Positions 1 to 8,002 are shown, numbered from the stretch's first letter. The stretch: DNA of 64,000 nucleotides from Stieleria neptunia (GCF_007754155.1 NZ_CP037423.1:2542001-2606000); one strand, 5' to 3'. Notes: a model not told the origin generated them from the sequence alone. Numbers and translations: made by a program.

Positions 1-2
1 GA

Positions 3-155
3 AACCTGTCGGACTTTCGAAACCGTGGTGAAGAATTTCATTTCGTGAACGCTGAAGGTGAACAACAAAAACGCAATATCGTCCTGGGGGTCGGCAGTAT
101 TGTGCTTGGACATCGAACGGTTCAACACTCAGTTCGAGCCGTTCTAGACGCGTAA
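3..155 (+). CDS. 3' end of a cassette ORF, hypothetical
   Basis: The frame is open from the window edge to a TAA at 153-155, giving about 50 codons with no start inside the window. The stop lies just 5' of the first attC (161), which is the usual position of a cassette gene. The visible C-terminus (ending HSVRAVLDA) is mixed hydrophobic and basic with no motif I recognise. The other two + frames close within the first 50 bases, which supports this one. Function unknown; the gene may be longer upstream. Confidence 0.45.
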   Translation, partial: NLSDFRNRGEEFHFVNAEGEQQKRNIVLGVGSIVLGHRTVQHSVRAVLDA

Positions 156-160
156 GAAAC

Positions 161-250
161 GGCGAACCAGCGGATGCACGTGAGTCGCCGAGTTGAGTTT
201 GTTGAAGTGGTAAGTCTTTCGCGGCGACCACGTGATCCGTATCGTTCGTG
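161..250 (+). other. attC site 1
   Basis: R'' box GGCGAAC and R' box GTTCGTG bracket an imperfect inverted repeat. The arm GATGCACGTGAGTCGCCG pairs with CGGCGACCACGTGATC, leaving an unpaired G after GAT, as expected for the extrahelical bases that IntI recognises. It lies directly after the stop codon of the partial ORF. Confidence 0.85.
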
Positions 251-676
251 GCGGTAGACGTGGCTGCGATCGACCAACGCCTGTCGTCCATGCTGCTGAT
301 TGGTGCGCTCGAAGTTGGCCCACTTGAAGTCATCGAACCTCCGTTTCCTAGGATTCGCTTTTGATGTCGCGGTTTGACGGGTGCGCGGTCGACTCGGCTG
401 ACGAAGGCAAACCGACGCCTGACGACTTCAGCGCTGGCGACCGACGCCTGACATGCCGGCTGCAGATTGGGACGCTCGGATTTCCCTTGGCAAATCGAAT
501 CGAGTACATTGGCAAGCCGCGACGATGTTCCAAACCGGCGTGCCGACCGACGCCACGAACCCGGCGATGCACCCCAGCACACTCATTGTTGCGATACACA
601 AACTTTCACACCGACCGCCTTCATCACGCTCACGCCATCTCAATCGTAGTGGTCCGTGTGCGAGGTGATCGCTGAT
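251..676 (+). repeat. ORF-less cassette A1
   Basis: Between attC1 and attC2 I see no convincing gene. The stretch 331-421 is a diverged copy of the module that begins with the bases CCTCCGTTTCCT and contains GTGCGCGGTCGACTCGG. The stretch 463-540 matches the pre-attC module seen in other ORF-less cassettes (TTGGGACGCTCG, GAGTACATTGGCAA). Short ORFs here overlap one another in several frames and follow the repeat, so they are treated as noise. Confidence 0.6.
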
Positions 677-683
677 GTTATTT
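554..683 (+). other. attC site 2 (long form)
   Basis: R'' CACGAAC and R' GTTATTT, with arms GCGATGCACC and GGTGATCGC that differ by one extrahelical G. At about 130 bp it is longer than every other attC here (87-93 bp), because the central loop is expanded. Its R' box overlaps a possible ATG (675) for the next gene. Confidence 0.7.
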
Positions 684-698
684 GCACGGACGCTTCCA

Positions 699-1211
699 AT
701 GTTCGCACCCGCTGCCATCCTAAAGACGTTTGTCGCTTTGGTGCTGATCGCGCCCCCGGCATTTGAATCAACTGACGCCACCGTCGCACGGTTGCGATCG
801 CACGGGATCCAGCTCTCCGGCCGAGACCCGTGCGAGGGCACCGGTCTTCATTGTGCGTTGCTTCCTGTCTATACGGCGGGCGACGTTTGCTCTGTCTTTC
901 TACCCCGACGCGGATACACGGTTGCCGATCTTCGTACGCTTTCTCGTCTTACCAACCTGCAGCATGTCCGATCAAATCGGATGCTGTCGGAACGCGAATA
1001 CAACATTCTCAATGCGTCTGTACCCAGAAGCGTATGGCTGTTCTGCAATGTGCGGCTCGATGATGGTACACTCAAGCGGTTGGGCACTCGCTATAGTCGT
1101 CAACCCAACACTTACGAAGACGTAAACGGCGACGGCGTTGTTGACGAACATGATGGATTTGATTCCGCCGCCGGTCCGGCTGTTCCACCGCGTATCGAAA
1201 ACGGCAAATAA
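699..1211 (+). CDS. secreted cassette protein with EF-hand-like C-terminus
   Basis: A 170-residue protein with a hydrophobic N-terminal segment (AILKTFVALVLIAPPAF) that looks like a signal peptide or anchor. Near the C-terminus it has DVNGDGVVDEHDGF, an acidic EF-hand or dockerin-like loop that planctomycete secreted proteins often carry. Several cysteines in the middle fit an extracytoplasmic location. An in-frame ATG at 675 exists but lies inside attC2, so the ATG at 699 is preferred; neither has a clear ribosome binding site. The TAA stop at 1209-1211 forms part of the R'' box of attC3. It is the only gene of its cassette. I do not recognise the family; calcium binding is inferred from the loop alone. 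Confidence 0.6.
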   Translation: MFAPAAILKTFVALVLIAPPAFESTDATVARLRSHGIQLSGRDPCEGTGLHCALLPVYTAGDVCSVFLPRRGYTVADLRTLSRLTNLQHVRSNRMLSEREYNILNASVPRSVWLFCNVRLDDGTLKRLGTRYSRQPNTYEDVNGDGVVDEHDGFDSAAGPAVPPRIENGK

Positions 1212-1298
1212 CCATGAAATGCACGCGAGGACGGGAGTCGCGGTTTTTGGTCTGCTTGCATGTTTTTCGCCCGTCCCGCGTGATTTCTACCGTTCACG
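1206..1298 (+). other. attC site 3
   Basis: R'' AAATAAC (containing the TAA of the preceding gene) and R' GTTCACG. The arms GAAATGCACGCGAGGACGGG and CCCGTCCCGCGTGATTTC are nearly perfect apart from an extrahelical G and A, which makes this one of the clearest attC hairpins in the array. Confidence 0.9.
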
Positions 1299-1971
1299 CT
1301 GCTAGCCGACGCCTGACGACAGCGCCCACTTCTTCTTTTGCGTCTTCTCGCGTTCTCTTGTGGCAATTGATTCGCCGTCGTTTGATCGTGACTCGAAGGT
1401 CGCCCACCGGATGTCATCGAACCTCCGTTTACTGGGTTTCGCATTTGATGTCACGGTTCGATAGGTGCGCGGTCGACTCGGCCGAGGAAGACAAACCGAC
1501 GCCTGTTGATTCGGGTACGAGCACGAGTACCGCGGTGCTGAGTACGAGGGCGGCTTTCAGGCCCGGAGGGCCGGTAGAGTGTCTGCCGGTGGCGTGAGCC
1601 ACCGGGGGTGGATTCAAAGGCACGCCCTAGGCCCAGCGGGTCGACACAATATCCGGGCTTGGAGTGGACCCGGAGCCACATTGTGCCGGCCTTCCAGGCC
1701 TCCGCAAATCCGTTCTTTCGATACCGGTGGCTGACACCACCGGCAAGCATTGTGCCAGCCCTCCGGGCTTCATCCCGACTCCACATAGAAATCGGTTCAG
1801 CGAGGGGAGTGAAAGTTTCCACGGCGATTTCGATGGAGTACATTGGCAAGCAGCGGCGATGGCTCGGGCTGTCGCCATGGCCGGACGCGTGAACCATGTA
1901 GTGCACCGCAGTCGGCGAGTTGAGTTTGTTTTTGAGTTCAGGTCGATCGCGCCGACGCGGTGACCACCGCC
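1299..1971 (+). repeat. ORF-less cassette A2
   Basis: This 670-bp cassette carries no credible gene. It contains, in order: a module with the bases CTTCTTCTTTTGCGTCTTCT (1339 on), the GTGCGCGGTCGACTCGG module (to about 1506), a GAGTAC-rich arm (1512-1551), and a GC-rich dispersed repeat starting GGCCCGGAGGGCCGG (1560 on) with TGTGCCGGCCTTCCAGGCCT. It ends with the pre-attC module. The same order recurs at 17838-18415. Confidence 0.75.
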
Positions 1972-1978
1972 GTTCTGC
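1888..1978 (+). other. attC site 4
   Basis: R'' CGTGAAC and R' GTTCTGC. The arms are TGCACCGCAGTCGGCG and CGCCGACGCGGTG with an unpaired A. The central spacer contains GAGTTTGTTTTTGAGTTCAG. It belongs to the most homogeneous attC subtype, shared by nearly all ORF-less cassettes. Confidence 0.9.
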
Positions 1979-2002
1979 CATGGAGTTTTTGTCCACCACA
2001 AA

Positions 2003-2530
2003 ATGAGAATCAAACGGCGAGATAGTTCAGCAGTCACATTCAGTTTGCGCTCGTGCTTGGGTTGGATGACGATTTCGGCGTTTTTGATTTGGGTGGGCGC
2101 CGCCTTCTATTTGGCGATCATTGCAGTGATTGCACTTCAGTACCTTGCACTGGCCTACGCTGCGTTGCTTGCGCGTCAAACCGGTCGACTGACCAATGCC
2201 TCGCCGTTCGTTCGATACCGAACCCCGGTTCGCGAATTGCCGACGCTTCGATTTTGCGTCGTAGTATTCTTGGGCGTCCTCTGTTTGATGCATTTGTCCA
2301 TGGAACTGACCTTCTACCCGATTGCTTTTCCAACGATTTGGCACTCACCATCAGTCGTTTCGCTGACTTTGGCCCAAATTGAGCGATTGTCTATCGCGGG
2401 ATTTACATTGTTGCTTGTGATTTCCTTTTTGCTTGGCGCATACAGTGGTGACCGATTTCCACGCCGAGTTTGCGTTGAGACGTCTGGGGCGTTAACTTTA
2501 CTACATGCTTCTCACGTCATGGTTCCGTAG
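2003..2530 (+). CDS. cassette-encoded integral membrane protein
   Basis: A 175-residue protein with about four hydrophobic segments (residues 15-38, 38-57, 83-105 and 128-148), separated by basic loops such as RQTGRLTN and RYRTPVRELP. The first segments follow a positively charged N-terminus (MRIKRR), so the N-terminus is probably cytoplasmic. ATG 2003 is 25 bases after the R' box of attC4, the usual distance for a cassette gene. The stop falls 10 bases before attC5. There is no catalytic motif; family not recognised. Confidence 0.65.
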   Translation: MRIKRRDSSAVTFSLRSCLGWMTISAFLIWVGAAFYLAIIAVIALQYLALAYAALLARQTGRLTNASPFVRYRTPVRELPTLRFCVVVFLGVLCLMHLSMELTFYPIAFPTIWHSPSVVSLTLAQIERLSIAGFTLLLVISFLLGAYSGDRFPRRVCVETSGALTLLHASHVMVP

Positions 2531-2539
2531 CAAGTGAAG

Positions 2540-2630
2540 GCAGAACCAAGCCGTGCACACGAAGGACGGCTTGCGCGGTTTCACCGATGGAAAATCAATC
2601 GTCCGTCCTCGGTGACGGCGGCCGTTCACG
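2540..2630 (+). other. attC site 5
   Basis: R'' GCAGAAC and R' GTTCACG. Arms AAGCCGTGCACACGAAGGACGG and CCGTCCTCGGTGACGGC pair with extrahelical bases. The arm sequence differs from attC4 while size and layout are the same. Confidence 0.9.
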
Positions 2631-3308
2631 CTCCTGAATCGTACTCGTACTTCGGCGTCAGCCGGTACTCGTGCTCGATAGGATGGCAAACAGACCAACA
2701 TCGGTCGGCCACGCTGCTGAACGTTGTGGCTGAACTCGGCCCATCTGATTTCACCAGACCTCTGTTTCCTAAGATTCGCATTTGATGTCACGGTTCGATA
2801 GGTGCGCGGTCGACTCGGCTGATGAAGACAAACCAATGCCTGTCGATTCGAGTAGAAGTACGAGTACCGCGTTGCTGAGTACGAGGACGGCTTTCAGGCC
2901 CGGAGGGCCGGTAGAGTGTCTGCCGGTGGCGTCAGCCACCGGGGGTGGATTCAAAGGAATGCTCAAGGCCCAGCGGGCCGACACAATGCCCGCGTTTGGA
3001 GTGGACCGGGAAACCCATTGTGCCGGCCTTCCAGGCCTCAGCAAATTCGTACTTTCGATACCGGTGGCTGACACCACCGGCAAGCATTGTGCCAGCCCTC
3101 CGGGCTTCATCCCGACTCCACAATGAGATCGGTACAGCAAGGGGAGTGAAATTTCCCAAGGCGATTTCGATGGAGTACATTGGCACAGACCGATGCTGGC
3201 TCGGGCTGTCGTCGTGGCCGACCGCGTGAACCATGTGGTGCACCGCAGTCGGCGAGTGGAGTTTGTTTTTGAGTTCAGGTCGATCGCGCCGACGCGGTGA
3301 CCACCGCC
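2631..3308 (+). repeat. ORF-less cassette A3
   Basis: The cassette starts with a GTACTC-rich arm (2636-2680) and has the inverse GAGTAC-rich arm at 2846-2887, with the GTGCGCGGTCGACTCGG module between them. The GC-rich GGCCCGGAGGGCCGG repeat (2896 on) and the pre-attC module follow. No ORF stands out; minus-strand ORFs across it are repeat-driven and recur in the other copies. Confidence 0.75.
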
Positions 3309-3315
3309 GTTCACG
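3225..3315 (+). other. attC site 6
   Basis: R'' CGTGAAC and R' GTTCACG. Arms GTGGTGCACCGCAGTCGGCG and CGCCGACGCGGTGACCAC with one extrahelical G and one A. Almost identical to attC4 and attC19. Confidence 0.9.
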
Positions 3316-3737
3316 CTGCTAACCGGCGCCTGACGACAGCGTCCACTTCTTCTTTTGCGTCTTCTCGCGTTCTTTTGTGGCAATTGATTTACGGTCGTTT
3401 GATCGTGACCCGAAGGTCGCCCACCGGAATTCGTCGAACCTCCGTTTCCTGGGATTCGCATTTGATGTCATCGTTCGATAGGTGCGCGGTCGACTCGGCC
3501 GAAGAAGACAAACCGACGCCTGTTGATTGCAACGCCGACAACCGACGCCTGAAGTGCCGACCACAGATTGGGACGCTCGATTTCCCACGGCGATTCCGAT
3601 CGAGTACATTGACAAAGAGCGGCAATGGCTCGGGCTGTCGTCGTGGCCGGACGCGTGAACTATGTGGTGCACCGCAGTCGGCGAGTTGAGTTTGTTTTTG
3701 AGATCAGGTCATTCGCGCCGACGCGGTGACCACCGCC
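3316..3737 (+). repeat. ORF-less cassette A4
   Basis: A 420-bp short form: the CTTCTTCTTTTGCGTCTTCT module, the GTGCGCGGTCGACTCGG module and the pre-attC module are present, but the GC-rich GGCCCGGAGGGCCGG repeat is absent. No credible gene. Cassette A6 has a similar layout. Confidence 0.75.
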
Positions 3738-3744
3738 GTTATTG
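3654..3744 (+). other. attC site 7
   Basis: R'' CGTGAAC and R' GTTATTG, same arm sequences as attC6. The spacer has GAGATCAG in place of GAGTTCAG. Confidence 0.9.
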
Positions 3745-3750
3745 GCGTCC

Positions 3751-4068
3751 ATGCCAATGACGTCGCGGTTCAGGCGGTTTGATCCTTTGGGATCGGACCA
3801 CTGGACCAACCTTGATGGACTTGATCAGCCATCAAGTAGAGTACGGCGTTTCGCCGTGCTAATGATCAGTCCGGCTTTCACGAGCAGGATTGATGCCACG
3901 CAGCGATGCCTTGGCATTGTCTGCTTCACTCTCGCTTCGCCGTGGACCGATGGTGCTCGGTGGAACGGGACACGCCGACCCGAGACGGTCGGTTACACTG
4001 TTATTGAACTGCCCGAGAGCAACGCAGACGCACCGATGCGGACGCCCTCCGTGATGGACAGCCAATAA
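3751..4068 (+). CDS. possible cassette ORF, hypothetical
   Basis: A 105-residue ORF starting with ATG 7 bases after attC7 and ending with TAA inside the R'' box of attC8, exactly where a cassette gene is expected. An in-frame TTG at 3742 lies within attC7. The product has no signal peptide, membrane segment or motif I recognise. The N-terminal half overlaps the small inverted repeat AGTACGGCGTTTCGCCGTGCT, so it could be chance coding. The position is the main argument for it. Confidence 0.4.
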   Translation: MPMTSRFRRFDPLGSDHWTNLDGLDQPSSRVRRFAVLMISPAFTSRIDATQRCLGIVCFTLASPWTDGARWNGTRRPETVGYTVIELPESNADAPMRTPSVMDSQ

Positions 4069-4154
4069 CCAGCCGTTGCAGGGGAATTCGCGGTCAAGGT
4101 GCCATGCGAAGGCTTGCTTGTCGGGCGCGAACCCCCTGAACCGCGACGTTCGCC
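4063..4154 (+). other. attC site 8
   Basis: R'' CAATAAC (with the TAA of the preceding ORF) and R' GTTCGCC. Arms GTTGCAGGGGAATTCGCGG and GCGCGAACCCCCTGAACCGC pair with mismatches and one extrahelical base. Confidence 0.8.
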
Positions 4155-4242
4155 GACTTTGAGATTTCGCGCTCTCTGTTGCTAGATTCCGGGCCCCATA
4201 ACCTGCTGGGATACGACTCCAAACGCTTGCCACTGGAAAAGC

Positions 4243-4902
4243 ATGACGGCTGACGACAAGCGAAACGAACTTTACGCACAAACTCGCGACGACCTACTCA
4301 AACGTCAACTCTCCAACAACGAGAACTTTGACCGCGCGATTCTGACCTTATCGAGCGCAGGGCTCGCAACCAGCGTCGCGTTTCTACGTGGAATGGCCGC
4401 AGAGTACGGCACTTGGTGGTTAGTGTTGTCCTGGGTCGCATTTGTAGGGGCAATAATCGCAACGCTCGTCTCGTTCCAGACCAGCCAAGCTGGAATCAAG
4501 CGTCAGCTCGAGCTCGCCGAGGATTACTACCTCAAGAAAAACGACGACGCCTTAACGGCGTCGAACAAAGCCGCAGAATGGACGGATCGACTTGCCGGGT
4601 GGTCGGCGATTTCATTTATTTGCGGTATAATTCTGCTGCTATGTTTTTTCGGATCAAACCTTCATCAAAACACGCCGGAGGCGGACATGACCAAGGAAAT
4701 CCCAGGGTCGCAAAAGAAGGGCGCGTCAGTAAACCGTATGCAACAAATCGAGGGTGGAGCAACTGTTCCGAACATGCAACAGGCGCCTACCGACGATTTG
4801 GGCTCGAGCATTCCACCGATGCAACAGCTTCCCGAGCAACGGACGGACGCACCATCAGGCGGTACCACGAACACCGATTCCTCGACGCAATCAAGTGACT
4901 AA
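4243..4902 (+). CDS. membrane protein with C-terminal GAxVPxMQ repeats
   Basis: A 219-residue protein in two parts. Residues 1-145 have an acidic/basic helical start, two adjacent hydrophobic segments (about 40-60 and 63-85), a charged helix, and a third membrane segment (about 122-142). Residues 150-219 are polar and low-complexity with three copies of a repeat at about 20-residue spacing: GASVNRMQQ, GATVPNMQQ, GSSIPPMQQ. A GGAAAAG sequence lies 5 bases before the ATG. The next gene, 17 bases downstream in the same cassette, encodes the same repeat, so the two products probably work or bind together. I do not recognise the family. Confidence 0.75.
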   Translation: MTADDKRNELYAQTRDDLLKRQLSNNENFDRAILTLSSAGLATSVAFLRGMAAEYGTWWLVLSWVAFVGAIIATLVSFQTSQAGIKRQLELAEDYYLKKNDDALTASNKAAEWTDRLAGWSAISFICGIILLLCFFGSNLHQNTPEADMTKEIPGSQKKGASVNRMQQIEGGATVPNMQQAPTDDLGSSIPPMQQLPEQRTDAPSGGTTNTDSSTQSSD

Positions 4903-4919
4903 ACGCAAGGAGCTTCTTC

Positions 4920-5129
4920 ATGGCTGACGACGATTCTAGAACCACCGACCGCTACGGTGCTGCCGTGCCCAGAATGGTGCGCGTTGAAAATGGCGCTTCA
5001 GTGCCATCTATGCAAGCGGTGCCAACCGAAGAACGCGGTGCCAGCGTTCCGCCAATGCAACAAGTGCAACAGACCTCGGCTCCCAACCAGTCGGACGGAG
5101 GCTCATCCTCCGGAACGGGGTCATCCTAA
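4920..5129 (+). CDS. small repeat protein with GAxVPxMQ units
   Basis: A 69-residue soluble protein made almost wholly of three repeats, GAAVPRMVRVE, GASVPSMQAVP and GASVPPMQQVQ, with a Ser/Gly-rich tail (GGSSSGTGSS). The AAGGAG eight bases before the ATG is the best ribosome binding site in the array. It forms a two-gene cassette with the preceding membrane protein, whose tail carries the same units. No enzymatic motif; an interaction module or assembly partner is an inference from the shared repeat. Confidence 0.75.
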   Translation: MADDDSRTTDRYGAAVPRMVRVENGASVPSMQAVPTEERGASVPPMQQVQQTSAPNQSDGGSSSGTGSS

Positions 5130-5140
5130 CGCAGGATCGC

Positions 5141-5230
5141 GGCGAACCATGCCGTGCACACGGAGGACGGCGTCGCGCGTTTAAAAATGGAGAATCCACT
5201 TGCCGTCCCCGGTGACGGCTGCCGTTCGCC
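5141..5230 (+). other. attC site 9
   Basis: R'' GGCGAAC and R' GTTCGCC. Arms GCCGTGCACACGGAGGACGGC and GCCGTCCCCGGTGACGGC, with an extrahelical G. Confidence 0.9.
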
Positions 5231-5244
5231 GACAAAGAGAGTTA

Positions 5245-5883
5245 ATGGGACGCAAGATCGCGTGGGTCAGCCTCTTCATGCTGGGCGCTCTTCTGGCCAG
5301 CGACATTGGACTTTCTACCTTCCGCTTGTCAGAGGCAGTGACGCGGAACCCGCTGACTATCGAATTGACATCATTCCTTTCCAGCAACGGCCCCGCTTCT
5401 CTCTATGAGCTCGAGCAAGACTTCCTACTTTTCGCGCCGATAAGCGTCATCGCGGTAATGTCTGGATTGGTCGCTTCGTTGATCCTTTCATACGATCGGG
5501 CAGTTCGCGGTTTTTCATTCTGGGCGGGATATGCGATCGTGCATGCTTGCATGCTTACGTATTACGCGGACATTGAATCCAGATTCGTTACCACAGAGGT
5601 CCTTATCCCATTCGTGATTGGGATATTCTGCACGATTCCCAGCTATGGTGTCGGAATCGAAGTCATCCGTTTGGCGCGAATCGGGTGTCTGCTGACTTGC
5701 TCGCTTAGGGACATGCTCACTCTTACCGGTGCATGTGCTATTCTTGCGTTTGCTTCAATCGCGGATGTGGCTTGGATTTCCACGTGCGTTTTTCTAGCGA
5801 TCGCGATTGCGCTTTATTTACGGCTACACCTTGTATCACGCAAGAGTGGCGAACCAGACGATGCACCTGAGTCGCCGAGTTGA
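5245..5883 (+). CDS. cassette-encoded six-helix membrane protein
   Basis: A 212-residue protein with about six hydrophobic segments (residues 5-25, 50-75, 83-103, 110-133, 150-168 and 172-192). The first Met of the longer frame (5200) lies in attC9, so the ATG at 5245, preceded by AAGAGAG, is chosen. The last residues (GEPDDAPESPS) are encoded by the 5' arm of attC10, so the coding region runs into the recombination site. No transporter signature is visible; family unknown. Confidence 0.7.
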   Translation: MGRKIAWVSLFMLGALLASDIGLSTFRLSEAVTRNPLTIELTSFLSSNGPASLYELEQDFLLFAPISVIAVMSGLVASLILSYDRAVRGFSFWAGYAIVHACMLTYYADIESRFVTTEVLIPFVIGIFCTIPSYGVGIEVIRLARIGCLLTCSLRDMLTLTGACAILAFASIADVAWISTCVFLAIAIALYLRLHLVSRKSGEPDDAPESPS

Positions 5884-5937
5884 GTTTACTGAAGTGGTTG
5901 ATCGCTCGCGGCGACCACGTGATCGTTAACGTTCTGT
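5848..5937 (+). other. attC site 10
   Basis: R'' GGCGAAC and R' GTTCTGT; arms GATGCACCTGAGTCGCCG and CGGCGACCACGTGATC. The stop codon of the preceding gene (5881-5883) is inside the site. Confidence 0.9.
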
Positions 5938-5949
5938 CGACAAGTGCAG

Positions 5950-6693
5950 ATGCTGAAGTGTTTCCGAATCGACACGCCTTTTCCTCTTCGCATTCCGTTT
6001 CCTAGACGTGGTGTCCCTGACAGCAATTTGCTTCCGCCCACATCTCTTGCATTTGATCCTGACGACGATCGTGGCGTCGTACGGATGATGTTTGCACCTC
6101 CAACGAAATGGGTTGAATGGTCTCGCAAAGATGTTCCAGGCGAATTTCTATGGATGCCGCACGTCCGTACAAAAGTAGACGCGTTTCAATGGTGGAAAGA
6201 GGGATGGATTCATATCGTAGAAAGAAGGGAAACCGGAATGAAAACGAGACTCGATCGGCGTTTGGCCGATGCAAGCGACGACGGCGAGCGAGAGCGCATT
6301 CGAAGCACGTACCAACATTGGTTTTCCGAACAAGAGAACATCTCGCGGCGTCCTGCGGAATGGACGATCGAGCATTGGACGGCTCCCAGCGGTTCTGGAA
6401 TGCGATCTTGGCGCTGTGGCGACGGGATAGCGGTCACGTTTGAATCGCAGGTGCTGGGTTTCGTGCCCGGCAGCCCAGTGCTTCTGCTGATCTCGCCCGA
6501 CTCAGGTGCGATTTATGTTCCGAATGGCGGGCTGGACTTCCTGCACAGCGCCTTTAGCATCGGCAATCCACATGATCTATACTCACCGTCACTGGCAGAT
6601 AAACCTCTAGACGTTACCGACGTCGTTTGGGAACGCGAGGAGGCAACGACAGAACCACGCGATGATACGGAGCGGCGGTGGTCGCCGGTTTGA
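5950..6693 (+). CDS. cassette-encoded hypothetical protein
   Basis: A 247-residue soluble protein rich in Trp and Arg (KWVEWSRKDVPGEFLW, FQWWKEGWIHIVERR). It has an acidic C-terminus that enters attC11 (TEPRDDTERRWSPV). ATG 5950 is 12 bases past attC10; a GTG two codons earlier is also possible. The middle (PVLLLISPDSGAIYVPNG) suggests a beta-rich fold. There is no signal peptide or membrane segment. Not recognised. The stop lies inside attC11. Confidence 0.65.
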   Translation: MLKCFRIDTPFPLRIPFPRRGVPDSNLLPPTSLAFDPDDDRGVVRMMFAPPTKWVEWSRKDVPGEFLWMPHVRTKVDAFQWWKEGWIHIVERRETGMKTRLDRRLADASDDGERERIRSTYQHWFSEQENISRRPAEWTIEHWTAPSGSGMRSWRCGDGIAVTFESQVLGFVPGSPVLLLISPDSGAIYVPNGGLDFLHSAFSIGNPHDLYSPSLADKPLDVTDVVWEREEATTEPRDDTERRWSPV

Positions 6694-6738
6694 AGTGGTT
6701 AGTCAACTGCCGCCGCCCGCATATCGCCACCGTTGAAC
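6649..6738 (+). other. attC site 11, bordering an IS91-type element
   Basis: R'' ACAGAAC and R' GTTGAAC. Arms GCGATGATACGGAGCGGCGG and CCGCCGCCCGCATATCGC pair with two extrahelical bases. The next cassette gene does not follow directly; an IS91-type element intervenes and a second GTTC is found at its far end (9454). Confidence 0.85.
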
Positions 6739-7013
6739 TTAATCGGCAGCGACTTCATTGGCGTGACCGTTTTCTCTTGTCAGTGCGGTGAGTGTGTGAG
6801 GGTCACAACGTGTCTGTCTTTCGGCGCGCCTGTAGGCGCTTTTGCGGTTAGCCAGTTGTGCGCGCTAGGCGTTCTTTCTGTCTCTTTCTTTAAGCCTTGC
6901 CTGGCGTTTTAACTTGCGCTTTTTGCTCGTTGACGCACCCTTGTTGTGTTCCCCGCACGCTGCGGCGCGAACTTCTTTTGAACTCTGTTTCACAACAAGG
7001 ACAAGCAACCGTG

Positions 7014-7934
7014 ATGTCACACAAAAAACGAACCTGCAAACTCACCAAGCGGCTCGCCGAAGACATGATGATCCGCAACATGGCCGAAGCCACCATCGAC
7101 GCCTACACCTATCACGTGCGAAAGTTTGCCGACTTTATCCAAAAACCGCTCGACCAGGCAACCGTCGAAGACGTTAGAACCTTCCAGCTCCATCTGATCC
7201 GAGAACGAAAGCTTGCATACGGATCGTTCAACCAGGCCGTTTGTGCTTTACGGTTTTACTATCGCTACACCCAGCCCATGCCCTGGCCGGTCACGATGGT
7301 TCCCTTCGGCAAACGGCCCAAGAAGCTGCCTACCGTGCTCGGCCGACAAGAAGTCGACCAGCTGATTCAATGCACGGCCAATCTGAAACACCGAACCTTT
7401 CTGATGACGCTCTACTCCGGAGGGCTGCGGTTCGCCGAAGCGGCCAACTTGAGGATCCACGACATCGACTCCAAACGGATGATGATTCGAGTCGCCAATG
7501 GGAAGGGCAAAAAGGAACGCTTGATCCCTCTCTCACCGAGGCTCTTGAAAGAGCTCAGGATCTACTGGCTCAAGTACAAGCCGACCGACTTGTTGTTCCC
7601 GGGAAAGATTCCGGGAAAACCCTACGCCGACACCACGATTCGCAAAGCGATGAAGGATGCAGGGGAGAAGGCGGGGATCAAACGCAGGATTTATCCTCAT
7701 GTCCTGAGACACTCCTACGCGACGGGACTGCTGGAAGCTGGCGTGGACCTGTTGACGATCAGCAAGCTCCTTGGTCACGCGAGCTTCATCACGACGATGG
7801 TCTATCTGCATTGCCGCCGGGAGCACCTGCACAGTGCCCCGAGTCCACTGGACTGGTTGCCGGTCAAGCAACTTCCGACTTACACGCCGCCGACGGAGAA
7901 CGGCGAACAGGACGATTCAGGCAAGAAAAGCTAA
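7014..7934 (+). CDS. tyrosine recombinase of the IS91-type element
   Basis: A 306-residue XerC/D-like recombinase. An N-terminal SAM-like core-binding domain (residues about 10-95, IDAYTYHVRKFADFI) precedes the catalytic domain. All catalytic residues are visible: Arg in SGGLRFAEA, Lys in NGKGKKERL, HxxR in HVLRHSYAT, His in LGHAS and Tyr in TTMVYLHC. It lacks the extra helix insert between the Arg and HxxR boxes that marks integron integrases, so it is not IntI. Start ATG 7014 (GTG 7011 adjacent) follows AAGGACAAG. It overlaps the start of the transposase reading frame, and such pairs are common in this IS91 subgroup. Its role in transposition is not established. Confidence 0.9.
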   Translation: MSHKKRTCKLTKRLAEDMMIRNMAEATIDAYTYHVRKFADFIQKPLDQATVEDVRTFQLHLIRERKLAYGSFNQAVCALRFYYRYTQPMPWPVTMVPFGKRPKKLPTVLGRQEVDQLIQCTANLKHRTFLMTLYSGGLRFAEAANLRIHDIDSKRMMIRVANGKGKKERLIPLSPRLLKELRIYWLKYKPTDLLFPGKIPGKPYADTTIRKAMKDAGEKAGIKRRIYPHVLRHSYATGLLEAGVDLLTISKLLGHASFITTMVYLHCRREHLHSAPSPLDWLPVKQLPTYTPPTENGEQDDSGKKS

Positions 7935-8002
7935 CCGTCCATCAACTCATTCGTCGCGGTGCTGAACGTTACGTCAACGAGCACCGCGACGGGGGAGCCA
8001 GC

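Noticed and set aside
361..675. ORFs in the first ORF-less cassette
   Set aside because: They overlap one another in several frames and follow repeat modules; none has a ribosome binding site.
1429..1999. Minus-strand ORFs with recurrent VFVGRVDRAPIEP-like endings in ORF-less cassettes
   Set aside because: They recur only because the underlying module recurs; frames and starts differ between copies, and the protein composition is repeat-like.
7014..7934. Tyrosine recombinase as the integron integrase IntI
   Set aside because: It lacks the extra helix insert between the Arg and HxxR boxes that defines IntI, overlaps an IS91-family transposase, and lies inside the cassette array rather than at its head.
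7241..8002. Upstream extension of the IS91 transposase frame as coding
   Set aside because: The stretch overlaps the recombinase gene in another frame; only from about 7932 does it resemble the transposase family.
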